Source: Glandiceps talaboti
Lineage: Eukaryota > Hemichordata > Enteropneusta > Spengelidae
DNA length: 63,500 nt
Reading direction: 5' to 3'
Assembly (NCBI RefSeq): GCF_964340395.1
Contig: NC_135560.1
Location: 13,296,598 to 13,360,097, forward strand
Below are positions 21,747 through 32,696 of this stretch, piece after piece. The position numbers were made by a program, and so were the translations under genes. How positions within the stretch are numbered: the first letter of the stretch is position 1; every line of letters starts with the position of its first letter. Below the pieces are notes generated by a model. It did not search any database, was not told the DNA's origin, and saw nothing but the letters and a program-made list of their open reading frames with translations.

Positions 21747-24700
21747 TTAGTCTTCCTTCACATGATTATCATGTAATGGTTCTGGCTTTATATCCGTAGA
21801 TTGCACATCAGGTATCAGAGGTTCTTGTTTGACAGAAGTCTTCATGTCACTTTCTTTCCTCCAGTCTTCTGCCTGTGTACCTTCATAGGGTTTAAGTCGA
21901 TCATAGTGTATGACTTTAGGCTTAGAATGTCGACTGCGTTGCACACGAAATGTGACTGTACTCAGCTTGTCGATGACTAAGTATGGTCCATCCCAATGAC
22001 GGGCTGTGAGTTTCTTGGATTTACCTCGCTTGAATGCAGCAATACGCAACCAAACAAATTGTCCAGGTTCTAAGGAATTGCCATGCACACCAACTTCATA
22101 GTGTCTTTTCTGGGCAATGGCACTCTTCTGCAATCCAGTTCTTGCTCGCTCATGGGCTTGCTGCAGATTATCACGAAGCCGTTGGGCATAATCTGTTGAT
22201 ATGTCATTCTGCTCTGGAAGGGGTTGGGAGAGAATATCCACTGGTAATTCTACCTCTCTCCCTAACATGAGCATATTAGGTGTCTCACCCGTGCTTTCTT
22301 GGACAGCACTTCTATATGCCATCATAGCATATGGTATGACAAGGTCCCAGTCTTCTTGACTTGGATCTACAAGTACAGAGACAGTCTGTACGAGAGTTTT
22401 GTTGAAACGTTCTATAAATCCGTCCGATTTCGGATTGTACGCCGTAGTCCTGGTTTTACTGATGCCAAGAAGTTTACAAGTCTCTGCCATCACTGCAGAC
22501 TCAAAGTTGCGTCCCTGATCTGAATGTAACGTGCGAGGGACACCGAATCTAGCAATGAATTCATCAACTAACTTTCGGGCGACTGTTGTGGCTTCTTGGT
22601 TAGGGATAGGGTAGGATTCTATCCACTTAGTGAAATAGTCACCTATGACCAGTATCCACCTATTTCCTCGTTCTGTAATGGGTAAGGGCCCAAGTATGTC
22701 GAAGGCTATCCTCTCCAATGGGGCGCCAACAAGGTATTGTTGTAAGGGGCCTTGTCGTTTACGACCTGTAGTCTTCCTTGCTGCACAAGTGTCACATTGT
22801 CGAACCATGGATCTCACATCAGCTGTTAATCCATGCCAATAATAACGTTGACAGAGTTTCTGCTTAGTTTTGTAGACTCCAAGATGGGCTGCTGTTTTCG
22901 AGGAGTGCAGTTCATAGAACACCTCTTTCCTCAATGATGCAGGAACTATCAGTAGTGTACGCTTCTGCTCGCCATCTGTGGACTCCCATATGCGATGTAA
23001 AACACCATCAATCACCTTCAGCTGGCTCCAGGCATTCCAGTAGGCTTTAGTAGCTTTGCTCAGGTGTGATACTGCCTTCCATTCTGGTGGATCTGAACAT
23101 TGTTCCATAGCAGCTAAAATTGGTTGGATGCTTGTATCTTCCAACTGTAGTCTTCGTAGTTTACTAGAGTCCCAAACATGCTGAATTGCTATTGTCTTAG
23201 CATTCAAGGGATTATCCTGTATGTCATCCCTTACACAGTCTTGTTCACCATCTGACTGATGCGATCCAGGCTTGGCCTGACACTTAACATCTTGTTTAGT
23301 GCTCAGCATTGATATAGTTGATTGGCTAGAAGTTTGTGTACTAGCATCTTTGACATACAACTCATCAGATGACCCACTCCGTATTTCGGTTTTGTTGTCA
23401 TCTGGGCTGTTAATTAACACAGAGTCTGTAGGTAATGTCTTACCATGGTCTTGTCCACACTGTCGGCAGGGACGTCTTGACAGACTGTCGGCATTAATGT
23501 GTCGCTTCCCTGGACGATGGACAATTGTGAAATCATACTCACCAAGTACCTCCATCCATCTCGCTAACTGGCCTTCCGGCTCCTTAAAGTTCAAAAGCCA
23601 TCTTAGAGAGCTGTGGTCAGTGCGTAGAGTAAAGTGCTGACCATAGAGATACGGTCTAAAGTGCTTGACGAAATGAACAACAGCCAGTAGTTCTTTCCGT
23701 GTCACACAATAATTGCGCTCAGGCTTTGAAAGGCTCCTGCTGGCATAGCTGATAGGGCGCTCAACACCATCCTGCATTTGGGATATAACTGCACCTATTC
23801 CATAGTAGCTGGCGTCGGTATCGACTATGAAAGGTGCTCCTGGTATTGGGTATGCAAGTACAGGGGCATTAATTAGTTTGTCTCTTAATGTTTCAAATGC
23901 CATGTCACACTCACTGTCCCACTCAAAAGGTCTGCCTTTCTCCGTCAGTTGGGTGAGAGGCTTTGCTATTGTGGAGAATCCTGGAACAAATCTACGATAG
24001 TAAGATGCTAGTCCAAGGAATCCTCTTACTTCATGCACGTTAGTTGGAGTAGGCCAGTTTTTGACAGTGTCAACCTTCTCAGGGTTTGTCTCAATGCCGT
24101 GTTCGGAAACACGATGTCCAAGATAGTCTACTTGCTTCTGGAAAAGATGGCACTTGCTAGGCTTTAGTTTTAGTCCAGCTTTGCGCAAGCGCTGAAATAC
24201 AAGATCCAGATGCTTAAGCATGTGGTCAATAGACTCAGAGTACACAATAACATCATCCAAATAGAGGAGGAGGATGTCCCACTGCAATCCTGATAAAACA
24301 CACTCCATTAGCCGCTGGAACGTGGCAGGGGCGTTGCATAGGCCAAAGGGCATCACCCGCCATTGGTATAAACCTCGCCAACAGGTGAATGCAGATTTCT
24401 CATTGGCTTCAGAGTCAAGTTCAACCTGCCAATAGCCAGATGTTAGATCTAGGGTACTATACCACTTACTTCCGGCAAGGGCGTTGATGCTATCTTCAAT
24501 TCTAGGAATGGCATAAGCATCCTTTCTGGTAATGTCATTAAGTTTTCTATAATCTATACAAAATCTTGTGCTATTGTCTTTCTTTTTCACAAGCACAACA
24601 GGTGCTGCCCAGGGGCTGACAGATGGTTCAATCACTCCTTTCTCAAGCATCTGGTCAACTAGCTTTGAGGTTTCCTCACGAGCATAGGGTGACTGACGTC

Positions 24701-25667
24701 TGGGTTGCTGCTTGATTGGAGGGTGATCCCCTGTATCAATGTGATGCTTCGTGATATTAGTACGACCAACATCACTCTTGTCTTTAGAGAAGATATCCGA
24801 CCAATTGTTTAGAAATCCTGTAATCTTCTGTCGATAGGCTTCACCAGTTGCTGCCACACTCTCCTCAAGTAATGACTGTACATGTGGAGGCACAGCACTA
24901 CAGGGTTCTGTTTCTGTCTCACAACCAACTGACTGTGGACAGGTGACTGGTTCTGGTTCATGTCTAGTGTCAACACATGTTGCCATGGCTATAGTTGTCC
25001 TCTGTGGAATAACCTGGGTAGTAGTACTTATGTTCATTATGCGTACTGGAACACTCCTACCTGTAGTATCCACAAGTGCTCTCCCGACCATTATTCCTTC
25101 CATCTGTAGGTGTCTACTCTTTGTAGGTTCAATTAATCCACACTTACTGGTTTGGATTGACCGTGACAGGACACATGGTATCACCATCTCGTGACCAGCT
25201 GGCACAGTAATGTCTTTCGTTGTCATAACTCTTGCACTTAAATGTCCACCTTTCTGATCTAAAAGTGGTACACTTCCTTCATGGAATCCTAGGGTCAATG
25301 AATGGGTGCGAATCTCAGCAGGTGCAGCCAGGATGTAGTCATTCCCTAGAAGCACATCTTCTCCTATGTCAGCAACCACAGCCCTTATATGGGTGGTATT
25401 TGGACCAACTTTAATCACAAAATCAGCCTCTCCCATTACTGGTAGTTGTGTAACACCATCAGCTTGAAGAGCAGTAATAGTTGCTGGCAAGAGAGGGGGT
25501 TGCTTTGCACACTTCATTGCTTTGTATATACGACTGGATATAATTGTGATCTCGGACCCACAGTCAATAAATGAAATTACTTCCCTTCCATGTATGCTTG
25601 ATGCTACATAGAATGCAGGACGGATGGTTCTTTCAGTTCCATCTTTGGTTGACACAGTTTTATTCAT
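21747..25667 (-). CDS. pol: Ty3/gypsy Pol polyprotein (PR-RT-RH-IN)
   Basis: 1,306 codons from the first Met, uninterrupted. Protease motif FIDCGSEITI at about residue 33-42, with Cys where DTG or DSG is usual. Reverse transcriptase with DYRKLNDITR, LDLTSGYWQ and the catalytic YLDD near residue 467. RNase H with TDASYYGIG near 614 and TDHSSLRWLL. Integrase zinc finger (HLGVYKTKQK ... CDTC) near 925, DDE residues in FDILG, HSDQGRNFES and GFIERFNKTL, then a GPYL C-terminal module. The protein copies and integrates the element. The pol frame is the gag frame, but stops separate them, so the true N-terminus of Pol is uncertain: the open frame actually begins near 25819. Confidence 0.95.
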   Translation of the reverse strand: MNKTVSTKDGTERTIRPAFYVASSIHGREVISFIDCGSEITIISSRIYKAMKCAKQPPLLPATITALQADGVTQLPVMGEADFVIKVGPNTTHIRAVVADIGEDVLLGNDYILAAPAEIRTHSLTLGFHEGSVPLLDQKGGHLSARVMTTKDITVPAGHEMVIPCVLSRSIQTSKCGLIEPTKSRHLQMEGIMVGRALVDTTGRSVPVRIMNISTTTQVIPQRTTIAMATCVDTRHEPEPVTCPQSVGCETETEPCSAVPPHVQSLLEESVAATGEAYRQKITGFLNNWSDIFSKDKSDVGRTNITKHHIDTGDHPPIKQQPRRQSPYAREETSKLVDQMLEKGVIEPSVSPWAAPVVLVKKKDNSTRFCIDYRKLNDITRKDAYAIPRIEDSINALAGSKWYSTLDLTSGYWQVELDSEANEKSAFTCWRGLYQWRVMPFGLCNAPATFQRLMECVLSGLQWDILLLYLDDVIVYSESIDHMLKHLDLVFQRLRKAGLKLKPSKCHLFQKQVDYLGHRVSEHGIETNPEKVDTVKNWPTPTNVHEVRGFLGLASYYRRFVPGFSTIAKPLTQLTEKGRPFEWDSECDMAFETLRDKLINAPVLAYPIPGAPFIVDTDASYYGIGAVISQMQDGVERPISYASRSLSKPERNYCVTRKELLAVVHFVKHFRPYLYGQHFTLRTDHSSLRWLLNFKEPEGQLARWMEVLGEYDFTIVHRPGKRHINADSLSRRPCRQCGQDHGKTLPTDSVLINSPDDNKTEIRSGSSDELYVKDASTQTSSQSTISMLSTKQDVKCQAKPGSHQSDGEQDCVRDDIQDNPLNAKTIAIQHVWDSSKLRRLQLEDTSIQPILAAMEQCSDPPEWKAVSHLSKATKAYWNAWSQLKVIDGVLHRIWESTDGEQKRTLLIVPASLRKEVFYELHSSKTAAHLGVYKTKQKLCQRYYWHGLTADVRSMVRQCDTCAARKTTGRKRQGPLQQYLVGAPLERIAFDILGPLPITERGNRWILVIGDYFTKWIESYPIPNQEATTVARKLVDEFIARFGVPRTLHSDQGRNFESAVMAETCKLLGISKTRTTAYNPKSDGFIERFNKTLVQTVSVLVDPSQEDWDLVIPYAMMAYRSAVQESTGETPNMLMLGREVELPVDILSQPLPEQNDISTDYAQRLRDNLQQAHERARTGLQKSAIAQKRHYEVGVHGNSLEPGQFVWLRIAAFKRGKSKKLTARHWDGPYLVIDKLSTVTFRVQRSRHSKPKVIHYDRLKPYEGTQAEDWRKESDMKTSVKQEPLIPDVQSTDIKPEPLHDNHVKED

Positions 25668-25877
25668 ATGAACTACAGTACAAGGTTTCTCTGTGTCTCG
25701 CTCAACTGGTTGTTTGGCTGATATAGTAGCTTCCTTCTGACAACGATGGACTGGTTGTTGATTGTCAATATTCTCTATTGTTGCATGATCTCTATTGATT
25801 GGCTGTGTTGATCTTACCCGTCAGGTTTTGCTTAGCTGCATCAACATCAACATGTCCTTTATGCAATGGGCACTTAG
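25668..25877 (-). other. gag-pol junction with stops and an overlapping frame
   Basis: After the Gag TAA (25880-25878) the same frame has a TGA near 25822-25820 and is then open into pol. The -1 frame is open from 26037 to 25792 and bridges both stops, with a cysteine/histidine-rich segment (CPLHKGHVD). No classical X-XXY-YYZ slippery heptamer was found just before the TAA. Confidence 0.6.
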
Positions 25878-28418
25878 TTACTGGCTGCACTGGCACTTGC
25901 AGGTTTGTTGTCCCATGCTGTGTGCACTCTCTTGTATGTTGACTACCTTTTGGCTGGGCCTCTGACTGTCTATGGACTGGGGTTGGGCCCTTAGTCCCAG
26001 CCCATTGGCGTTTTCCTGCGTTTGGTTGGTTGGGCAATCACGACGTATATGTCCTAACTGCCCGCAAGCATAACAGGGTCCTTGTTGTCTTCTCTCATCT
26101 CTATGAGGTTGGTAATTACGTTGCTGAACCTGTAATCTTTGTACAGCAGTCATAATGTCATCAAGAGAATTCAGTCCATGGGTTTGGCCTGAATTCAACA
26201 ATGTCTCTTCATCACAATAATCACCATCTTGCCGGACCCTCATAGTGTAACGCCTCCTTGCAGGTGCAGTTTGTTCCATTTCGGCCTGAATGTAAGCTTC
26301 AATAGAGACTGCAGCCCTAATAGCTTCCTCTAGTGTGCGAGGATGCTCCCTATGAAGATCCATCCGGATTTCTTTCTCTGGAATAGCTTCAGCAAATTGT
26401 TGTTTTGCTATACGATCAATAGCTTCACTTGGTAGTCCAGGATATGCTAATTCAGTTAGTTCTTGAATAGCTTGTCCTAATTCAGCTAGTGATTCATCAC
26501 TTCGTCTCTTTCGGCTACGTAGTTGCCACAAATATTTGTCGGCCTGTCCCGTGGTTCCGTAGCGTTGCTCCAACAATTCCACAAGGTCATAATATCTAAC
26601 ACTGTGAATGTCAGGTATTCTTTTTAAGATTTTCTGGGCTGGTCCACGAAGTGACGCAGCAAGAAACTGTGCCTTCTGATTGTCATTCCACTTATTTATT
26701 TTGGCACAGAATTCAAAGTGGTTGATATGGTCTCTCCATGGTTTGTCTCCATCAAATCTATCAGGTGTTACAGTTGGTTTTATTGGAAAATGAATTCCAT
26801 AGTCCTCAAATTGTTGCTTACCAACAAGGCGTGCTTGTCTCCTCAATGGTGGGCGGGGCACATCATATTCATTTGAATAGTTGGGATTTTGTGGTAACCA
26901 TGGTGATGAACCAGTGTCACAAACTTGTGCTTGGTCACCATTATTATATGTTGGTATCACATCACTTCTATTATACTGGCAGTCCTGACTACTCTGATTG
27001 TTATCCCTTACATTATACTGGTAGTCATGGTTACCAATGCCATGCATCACAGTTGTACCACTACATCCAGGTGACAGACAGTTGCAGTGCCTAGAATGTT
27101 GGCTGTTACTATTACCAACTGTTGACATAGAGGGCAACACACTTTGTGGCATGTTGGCCTGATAGTTACTGTTTTCACGTCTATTACATTGCTGACCATG
27201 GGGAAGGTCATGTGTATAACCATGACCATTATCATAGCGTCCCCAAGCGTTCGATGTTTGACCTGTGTGATACTTTTGTTTTTCCTCATATGTTGTAACT
27301 GGTGATGAATAATTTCCAGCATTCATCACATGTGGTTGAGTATGCAGCCCCCTGCTAGGAGAATGGTCTGTGTTGTGTACTCCCAACATTGATTGGTTGG
27401 ATGGACTGCTTACTCCAGTATGGGACTCGTCTACACATACGTTATTTCCGCACTCATTTGATCGTTGATTATGATAAACACATCGACACTGTGGGATATG
27501 TTTGTCCAAGTTGGCCTGTTGAGGGCGTCGTTCAGGTTGAACTGTGTCGAATGTAGGTCGATTTCCTCCCAATATTGGTGTACTTTCCGATCTACTCAGT
27601 TCATTCTTAAAGGTACAGAAGTCTAATGAATTGTTTGACAATAAATGAGTGTTATTGTCGCTAGACCTGTGCTTGGGTCTAGCTCCTTGTTGTACAAATG
27701 TGTCACTATTCGATGAGGGTATGTACCTAGCATCTTGTACTCTACCTCGACTTGGAACACGTTGTGTTGTATAGCGTCCAGCAAGTTGATACTGGCGATC
27801 AAGGGGATATTTATTTGGCGGTGTCATTAACTCGCTCGTTTTATGCTGTGGTACATTGTCAGTCTCTGTTTTATAATTTGGTGTGTCCATAATGACGAAT
27901 GATTTATTTAATTCGTCACTTTTACATGTATTTATTTCTCCGCTAGTACTTCTGTTCGTGATCGCAGAATAATTATCTTGGTCAAAATATATCGAGTTTG
28001 TTATTGTTCTCTGTTCATGTCGTTCACTCTCTCCGTTGAAACCATCAAGTTGGTTTTCGATGTCAGGTTTGTATTCTGGCAAATCGTGTCGCACACTTCC
28101 ACTGACTGCATCCAAAACTCGAGATCGTTTCATTGTTTCAAGTGATTGATATACAGGACTGGAATAGTCATCAGACCGGTAACCACTTTCTCTCAACAAA
28201 GTTGTACTCTGTCTAGCCGGTGTCGCTTGACTTCGTTCACCAAACTCAACAGATCTAGAGTCACTTTGAAATCTTCTTTTTGAAGGAAAAGAAATCACAT
28301 CATCATTACCGTTCATACCATCCGTTTCTCTAGCTGTAGCCATTACAAAGTTCACAATGATAAATACAGAAACACACTGCTTCAAAGTTCGTCGACGAAA
28401 AAGTTCACAGCTGCACAT
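25878..28418 (-). CDS. gag: Ty3/gypsy Gag polyprotein
   Basis: 846 codons. The N-terminal 500 residues are low-complexity, rich in Asn, Ser, Gln, Tyr and His. A retrotrans_gag-type capsid domain follows (DRFDGDKPWRDHINHFEFCA, then FLAASLRGPAQKIL and YDLVELLEQRYG), and a single CCHC knuckle CYACGQLGHIRRDC starts at about residue 782. Gag forms the particle and packages RNA. The first Met precedes a short hydrophobic stretch; a later Met at MATARETDGM (about 28343) is an alternative start. An unusually long disordered N-terminal half sets it apart from compact Gag proteins. Confidence 0.92.
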   Translation of the reverse strand: MCSCELFRRRTLKQCVSVFIIVNFVMATARETDGMNGNDDVISFPSKRRFQSDSRSVEFGERSQATPARQSTTLLRESGYRSDDYSSPVYQSLETMKRSRVLDAVSGSVRHDLPEYKPDIENQLDGFNGESERHEQRTITNSIYFDQDNYSAITNRSTSGEINTCKSDELNKSFVIMDTPNYKTETDNVPQHKTSELMTPPNKYPLDRQYQLAGRYTTQRVPSRGRVQDARYIPSSNSDTFVQQGARPKHRSSDNNTHLLSNNSLDFCTFKNELSRSESTPILGGNRPTFDTVQPERRPQQANLDKHIPQCRCVYHNQRSNECGNNVCVDESHTGVSSPSNQSMLGVHNTDHSPSRGLHTQPHVMNAGNYSSPVTTYEEKQKYHTGQTSNAWGRYDNGHGYTHDLPHGQQCNRRENSNYQANMPQSVLPSMSTVGNSNSQHSRHCNCLSPGCSGTTVMHGIGNHDYQYNVRDNNQSSQDCQYNRSDVIPTYNNGDQAQVCDTGSSPWLPQNPNYSNEYDVPRPPLRRQARLVGKQQFEDYGIHFPIKPTVTPDRFDGDKPWRDHINHFEFCAKINKWNDNQKAQFLAASLRGPAQKILKRIPDIHSVRYYDLVELLEQRYGTTGQADKYLWQLRSRKRRSDESLAELGQAIQELTELAYPGLPSEAIDRIAKQQFAEAIPEKEIRMDLHREHPRTLEEAIRAAVSIEAYIQAEMEQTAPARRRYTMRVRQDGDYCDEETLLNSGQTHGLNSLDDIMTAVQRLQVQQRNYQPHRDERRQQGPCYACGQLGHIRRDCPTNQTQENANGLGLRAQPQSIDSQRPSQKVVNIQESAHSMGQQTCKCQCSQ

Positions 28419-28478
28419 GTAGACTTAAATATTAGACTGCAAGCGAAAATATCAGTTTTCTCCAAACTCGACAGATAT

Positions 28479-28496
28479 CCAAACCACTGCCACCAA
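28479..28496 (-). promoter_or_regulatory. Primer binding site candidate
   Basis: In element sense the sequence right after the 5' LTR is TTGGTGGCAGTGGTTTGG, that is TGG after one spacer base, as expected for complementarity to the CCA end of a tRNA. The tRNA species was not determined. Confidence 0.6.
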
Positions 28497-29054
28497 TGTC
28501 ACAATCGCCCGTCTATTCCCCAGCCGATCAAACGATCGGCCATAGACAGAGCTGTGTAAATTTACCTTGGGTTCCAGCTGCTGAGTTATATTGGAGCGCG
28601 TCCTCGCCGTGGGGTTAACGTCCCACAGGATGCGAATAAAACGATAACCAATCGCCTACAGTTCAACACATCAGCCGTACTTTATTCTCCACCATCAACG
28701 TACTACAGTTCATGGGTTTGCAATACCAGACCTTACATACTACGGTCTGCATACTACAACTAACCGGACCTTACAACACACCGGTCCGCACTACTCGACG
28801 GTTCACGCTCGACTCTCCGTAAAACTACAAACCACATGTAAACCTGGGTATTTCCCGCTCAAACTGGCTACAATGTTACTAACTGTCCGGAGGTGACGTA
28901 GTTCTTCCGGATTGGTCCAGAAATAGTGAAAATGACCCAGTTCTACAAAGTAAAAGTACTAGCTGTCCCAATAACACGCTTTGGGTCTAACAAACAGTAA
29001 TTTATATGGTAACTACTAAACAAACTTTACGAGGTGGCGGCTCGTACCGTCACA
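28497..29054 (-). repeat. 5' LTR (element orientation)
   Basis: 558 bp, 556 positions identical to the copy at 20070-20627. It should hold the element promoter, which on insertion would drive transcription antisense to gene A. Confidence 0.95.
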
Positions 29055-29408
29055 GTTATTACAATTGCGTTCATTCTAAACAGTAGTAAGACGGTTATTA
29101 CAACAAGTACTGAAATACATTAGTCATGTACGCTGAGTAGCAACGGTAGTATCAATTGCATCATTGCCAGTAACAGCGCCACCACTCGGTTTACGTACTA
29201 CAAAAGAGGTTGCGTTTGAGCGTTTTATCAAGAGCGATGACAAGTATCAAAAATCAAGTTTCAAACCGTCTGACCATAGATAGACGTAGACGGATAGATA
29301 GATAGATAGTTAGATAGATAGACCCAAACACACACGCACGCACGCACGCACACACATACACACACACACACATACATACATACATTCATACATACATACA
29401 TGCATACA

Positions 29409-29442
<34 letters not shown>

Positions 29443-30133
29443 CATACATACATACATGCATGCATATATACATACATACATACATCATACATACATACAT
29501 ACATACATACATACATACATACATACACACACACACGCGTACGTACGTACCCGGTACGTACGTACGTACATACATACATACATACATACATACATACATA
29601 CATACATACATACATACAAAATATACATACATACATACATACATACATACATACATACATACATACATACATACATACATACACACAGACAGACATATAG
29701 ACAGACAGACAGACAGACAGACAGGCAGGCAGACAGACAGACACCCATACATATTTTTTTTGGATCTGTATGATCAAAGATGTTGGATTAGCATATTTTG
29801 ATAAAGATTTAAGATATTTTACTGACGTATTGTGACAGAGATAGAAAGCCCAAAACAAACAGACTGTCAATTAAATAATCCATGTGGGTACATTTAGCCT
29901 AGACATGGTCTTATTCCTACCTCATTTTACTGGAGTATTTTTGGATGACAAGGAGGTCATTTTGTAAATTGCACATATATAAGATTGCTTGTAAGTGTTG
30001 ATATTTAGACCAAAGCGCATTGTAAAGTCTCATGATACATGTATTTCAGTTATTTTGAGGTTCTTACTTTATGTTTGGAAAAAAATATTCACTTCAATCA
30101 ACACAGATGCGTTCTTGTTTGATTTATTTCTAG
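29055..30133 (+). other. Gene A intron 8, distal part
   Basis: Unique-looking AT-rich DNA flanking a large microsatellite block (29275-29742). It leads to acceptor TTATTTCTAG of exon A9. Confidence 0.5.
29275..29742 (+). repeat. Compound (AGAT), (CGCA), (ACAT), (GACA) microsatellite
   Basis: About 470 bp of tetramer repeats with an internal palindromic (ACGT)n centre near 29540-29575. All long open frames here are artefacts. Confidence 0.95.
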
Positions 30134-30209
30134 GTGTGTTCCACATATCAATGGGATTATCTGCCGTCGCTGTCATTTATTTTATGGCCGATACGCTTTG
30201 TTCGTACAG
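30134..30209 (+). CDS. STRA6-like A, exon A9
   Basis: 76 nt, phase 1 to 2. Encodes VFHISMGLSAVAVIYFMADT, matching human VCYISALVLSCLLTFLVLM. It is a complete transmembrane helix. Acceptor TTATTTCTAG, donor AG|GTATGA. Confidence 0.85.
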
Positions 30210-30901
30210 GTATGATTCACACTGGGCATGATAAAATTCTCATTAAAATCTAGTGTTACATGTTATCTTTTATTACATCAGTCAGTCATAAATTCTTATG
30301 TCGTATTCGTATCCTGTGAAGGGGGAAGGGGGCAAATCCGTGTAATGAAACGGGGATGTTCCACTGAGACCTCCAAACCCAAACTGTTGTCATGCCACAC
30401 CACCTTCCCGAAAGAGACCATTTCTCGTGCAAACTATATCTCACAAAATAAATACCATACAATGTATACATCATGACATAGCTAAAACCTGGTCAAACTA
30501 ATTGTCTTTGAGAAATGAAACCTTACTTGTGACAATTAGAAGAATTGTTTTGAAAATTATAGAAATACTCGATCTAAAATTGAAGCAAAATCTACCTGTC
30601 CAGCTGGACGCGAGTTTCCAAAATCTTCAGGACCGGGCTCAGAAAAGTATACCCTTTCTCATATCTTATGCATTGATCTGGGCACAACAAATCACCATTT
30701 TTCCCCATATAGTCGGCATAGATGAGTACGATTAATGTACATTCATGCTATCATGCTTTTTATTCCAACCAGCAAAATCTATCCATTTTTCAATTTGTCT
30801 ATAAATGTTCAGTTTCCTAATATTTGTTGTATTTACTTGAATACATTTCGCCAATGTAAGCCTTCAAATTATACCGTTGAGCTTTGTTTTCTATTTTTCA
30901 G

Positions 30902-30977
30902 AAGGCATCTACTGCGCATGTTCGCTGGGAACAAATCATTTTTGCCAGAAAAGAAGAGTTCCTGTGCGAGTTCTCTG
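30902..30977 (+). CDS. STRA6-like A, exon A10
   Basis: 76 nt, phase 2 to 0. Encodes RHLLRMFAGNKSFLPEKKSS, a basic cytoplasmic loop equivalent to human LRALHRGAALDLSPLHRS. The donor CTG|GTAAAT is chosen because it restores frame with A11; the frame stays open past it, which is not used. Confidence 0.8.
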
Positions 30978-31506
30978 GTAAATGTAAAATTATTGTCACG
31001 TTATATGCTCTTGAAAATGTTTTCGTCCGCGCCAGGTTAAGTCTGATTTTGCACAAGCAAACAGGGCAACGTCACAATGTTGAAATACGTTGATATCATG
31101 GAGTTGGAATTAGCTTATAAATAACATATTCGGTGTGTGAATTATGGTGGTCATGTTCTGTTGATAATACACAAAATATTACTGAACGAAGGAACTCTGG
31201 GTAGAGATCATAACATAAAGTTGGTCTGTGTGTAAAAAGCTAGTGGCCCAGGTAAATCAAGGCCGATGAAATCAGGTGTTTGTCCGTGGGATTTATTGAT
31301 AGTGAAGTGATTTGCAAATAATATCTTATGAACAGTAAGGGCACTTTATACAACTTGGTGTTCCAACAACACAATTTAGAGTTCAAAATGGGGTAACGCT
31401 CATCCATAGTAGGTTACGTTATATGAGCGAGACATTTTTTTTCACTTTGACCACTTGCCCACCATTAGTGTTAAACAATGCAAACACCTCAACTCGATTA
31501 CACACT

Positions 31507-31560
31507 AACACAACACAACACAACACAACACAACACAACACAACACAACACAACACAACT
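31507..31560 (+). repeat. (ACAAC)n microsatellite
   Basis: About ten pentanucleotide units in gene A intron 10. Confidence 0.95.
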
Positions 31561-31986
31561 AATTTCATTAAAAAAAACTGTCAAAGCGAATAATACTAGT
31601 TTTCTAATATATTCTGCTGATTCAGACGAATAAATTTACCTCCGGCCTCAGCTCCCGTTTAGTATGATAGATTTTCTCCTGAGTAATAGTTTACTTAGCA
31701 AGCAATTGCTAAAAAGGATATTAAACCGAAAATTGAGACTTTCTGAATAACATTTGTGAACAATTGAGTTTTCATCATATTTGTTACAATGTTCACTCAA
31801 TTTTAGATAAAATGATTTCCTTGAAATGTCTGGCAATTAAAAAGAAAATTGTAAATATCTTCCAAATCACTAGAACATGGAACAGACTTAATACAAGTTA
31901 TTTAGTTTTCCCTACATATGATCGTTTGTTTTGTATTTGAATCGTTAAACGAATCATTTCCTAACAAATGTTTATTTCCCTCCTAG

Positions 31987-32035
31987 GTTTGTTACCTTAA
32001 GTATTCTGGTTATCAAATTGGTTTCATATTCTGGG
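31987..32035 (+). CDS. STRA6-like A, exon A11 (49-nt microexon)
   Basis: Only 49 nt, phase 0 to 1, but its product VCYLKYSGYQIGFIFWG aligns without gaps to human FCWMSFSAYQTAFICLG. Acceptor CCCTCCTAG, donor GGG|GTAAGT. A very long (TCTG)n microsatellite begins about 28 bp past the donor. Confidence 0.88.
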
Positions 32036-32062
32036 GTAAGTCGGAATAATTCATCTATCATA

Positions 32063-32345
<283 letters not shown>

Positions 32346-32578
32346 TTTAATTTTAAAAAAACACTGGACTAAGAACTAATTAGATTTTATACCAGAACCA
32401 TGCAGATTAATTAGCATTCTGATTATGTTGTGCTAATCATCGATGTTGTGTATTCAATAAACTTTCGTCTCAACGAAATGAACCTTGTTTGAGACATAGC
32501 GCTCAGATCAAATAATATATCATGCGTTTTTCGTAGAACAAGAAAGTTGACACATTTCTCTTTGACTCTTTTTGACAG

Positions 32579-32696
32579 CTTTCATGGCATTACAGATCAG
32601 CATTGCTTTGGTCATTATCATGATCATCTATCAAATTGTCATTCCTATCAGAGAAGGGTACAATTCTAACTTCATAGATCAGTTAAGTTTCGTATG
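32579..32696 (+). CDS. STRA6-like A, exon A12
   Basis: 118 nt, phase 1 to 2. Encodes FMALQISIALVIIMIIYQIV and then IPIREGYNSNF, equivalent to human [20 protein letters not shown] and MPVLHGRN. It forms a transmembrane helix and an outer loop that continues into A13 through a shared Trp codon. Confidence 0.88.

Larger units (their letters stand above)
20070..29054 (-). mobile_element. Ty3/gypsy LTR retrotransposon, 8,985 bp
   Basis: Full-length element in antisense to gene A, intron 8. It has two 558-bp LTRs (2 differences), a PBS-like site next to the 5' LTR, gag with one zinc knuckle, pol in the order protease, reverse transcriptase, RNase H, integrase, and a G-rich polypurine tract next to the 3' LTR. 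The RT-RH-IN order and the GPY-like integrase end (GPYLVIDKLS) place it in Ty3/gypsy (Metaviridae). No env-like frame is seen in the 1.1 kb between pol and the 3' LTR. Flanks give GTTA on both sides with TG...CA termini, or AGTTA if the LTR ends one base earlier. Near-identical LTRs imply a recent insertion. Confidence 0.95.

Noticed and set aside
26738-27322. Open frames of 91-118 codons inside gag
   Set aside because: Shadows of the Gag coding frame.
29261-29870. CRISPR-like array
   Set aside because: Simple tetramer repeats without spacers in a eukaryotic genome.
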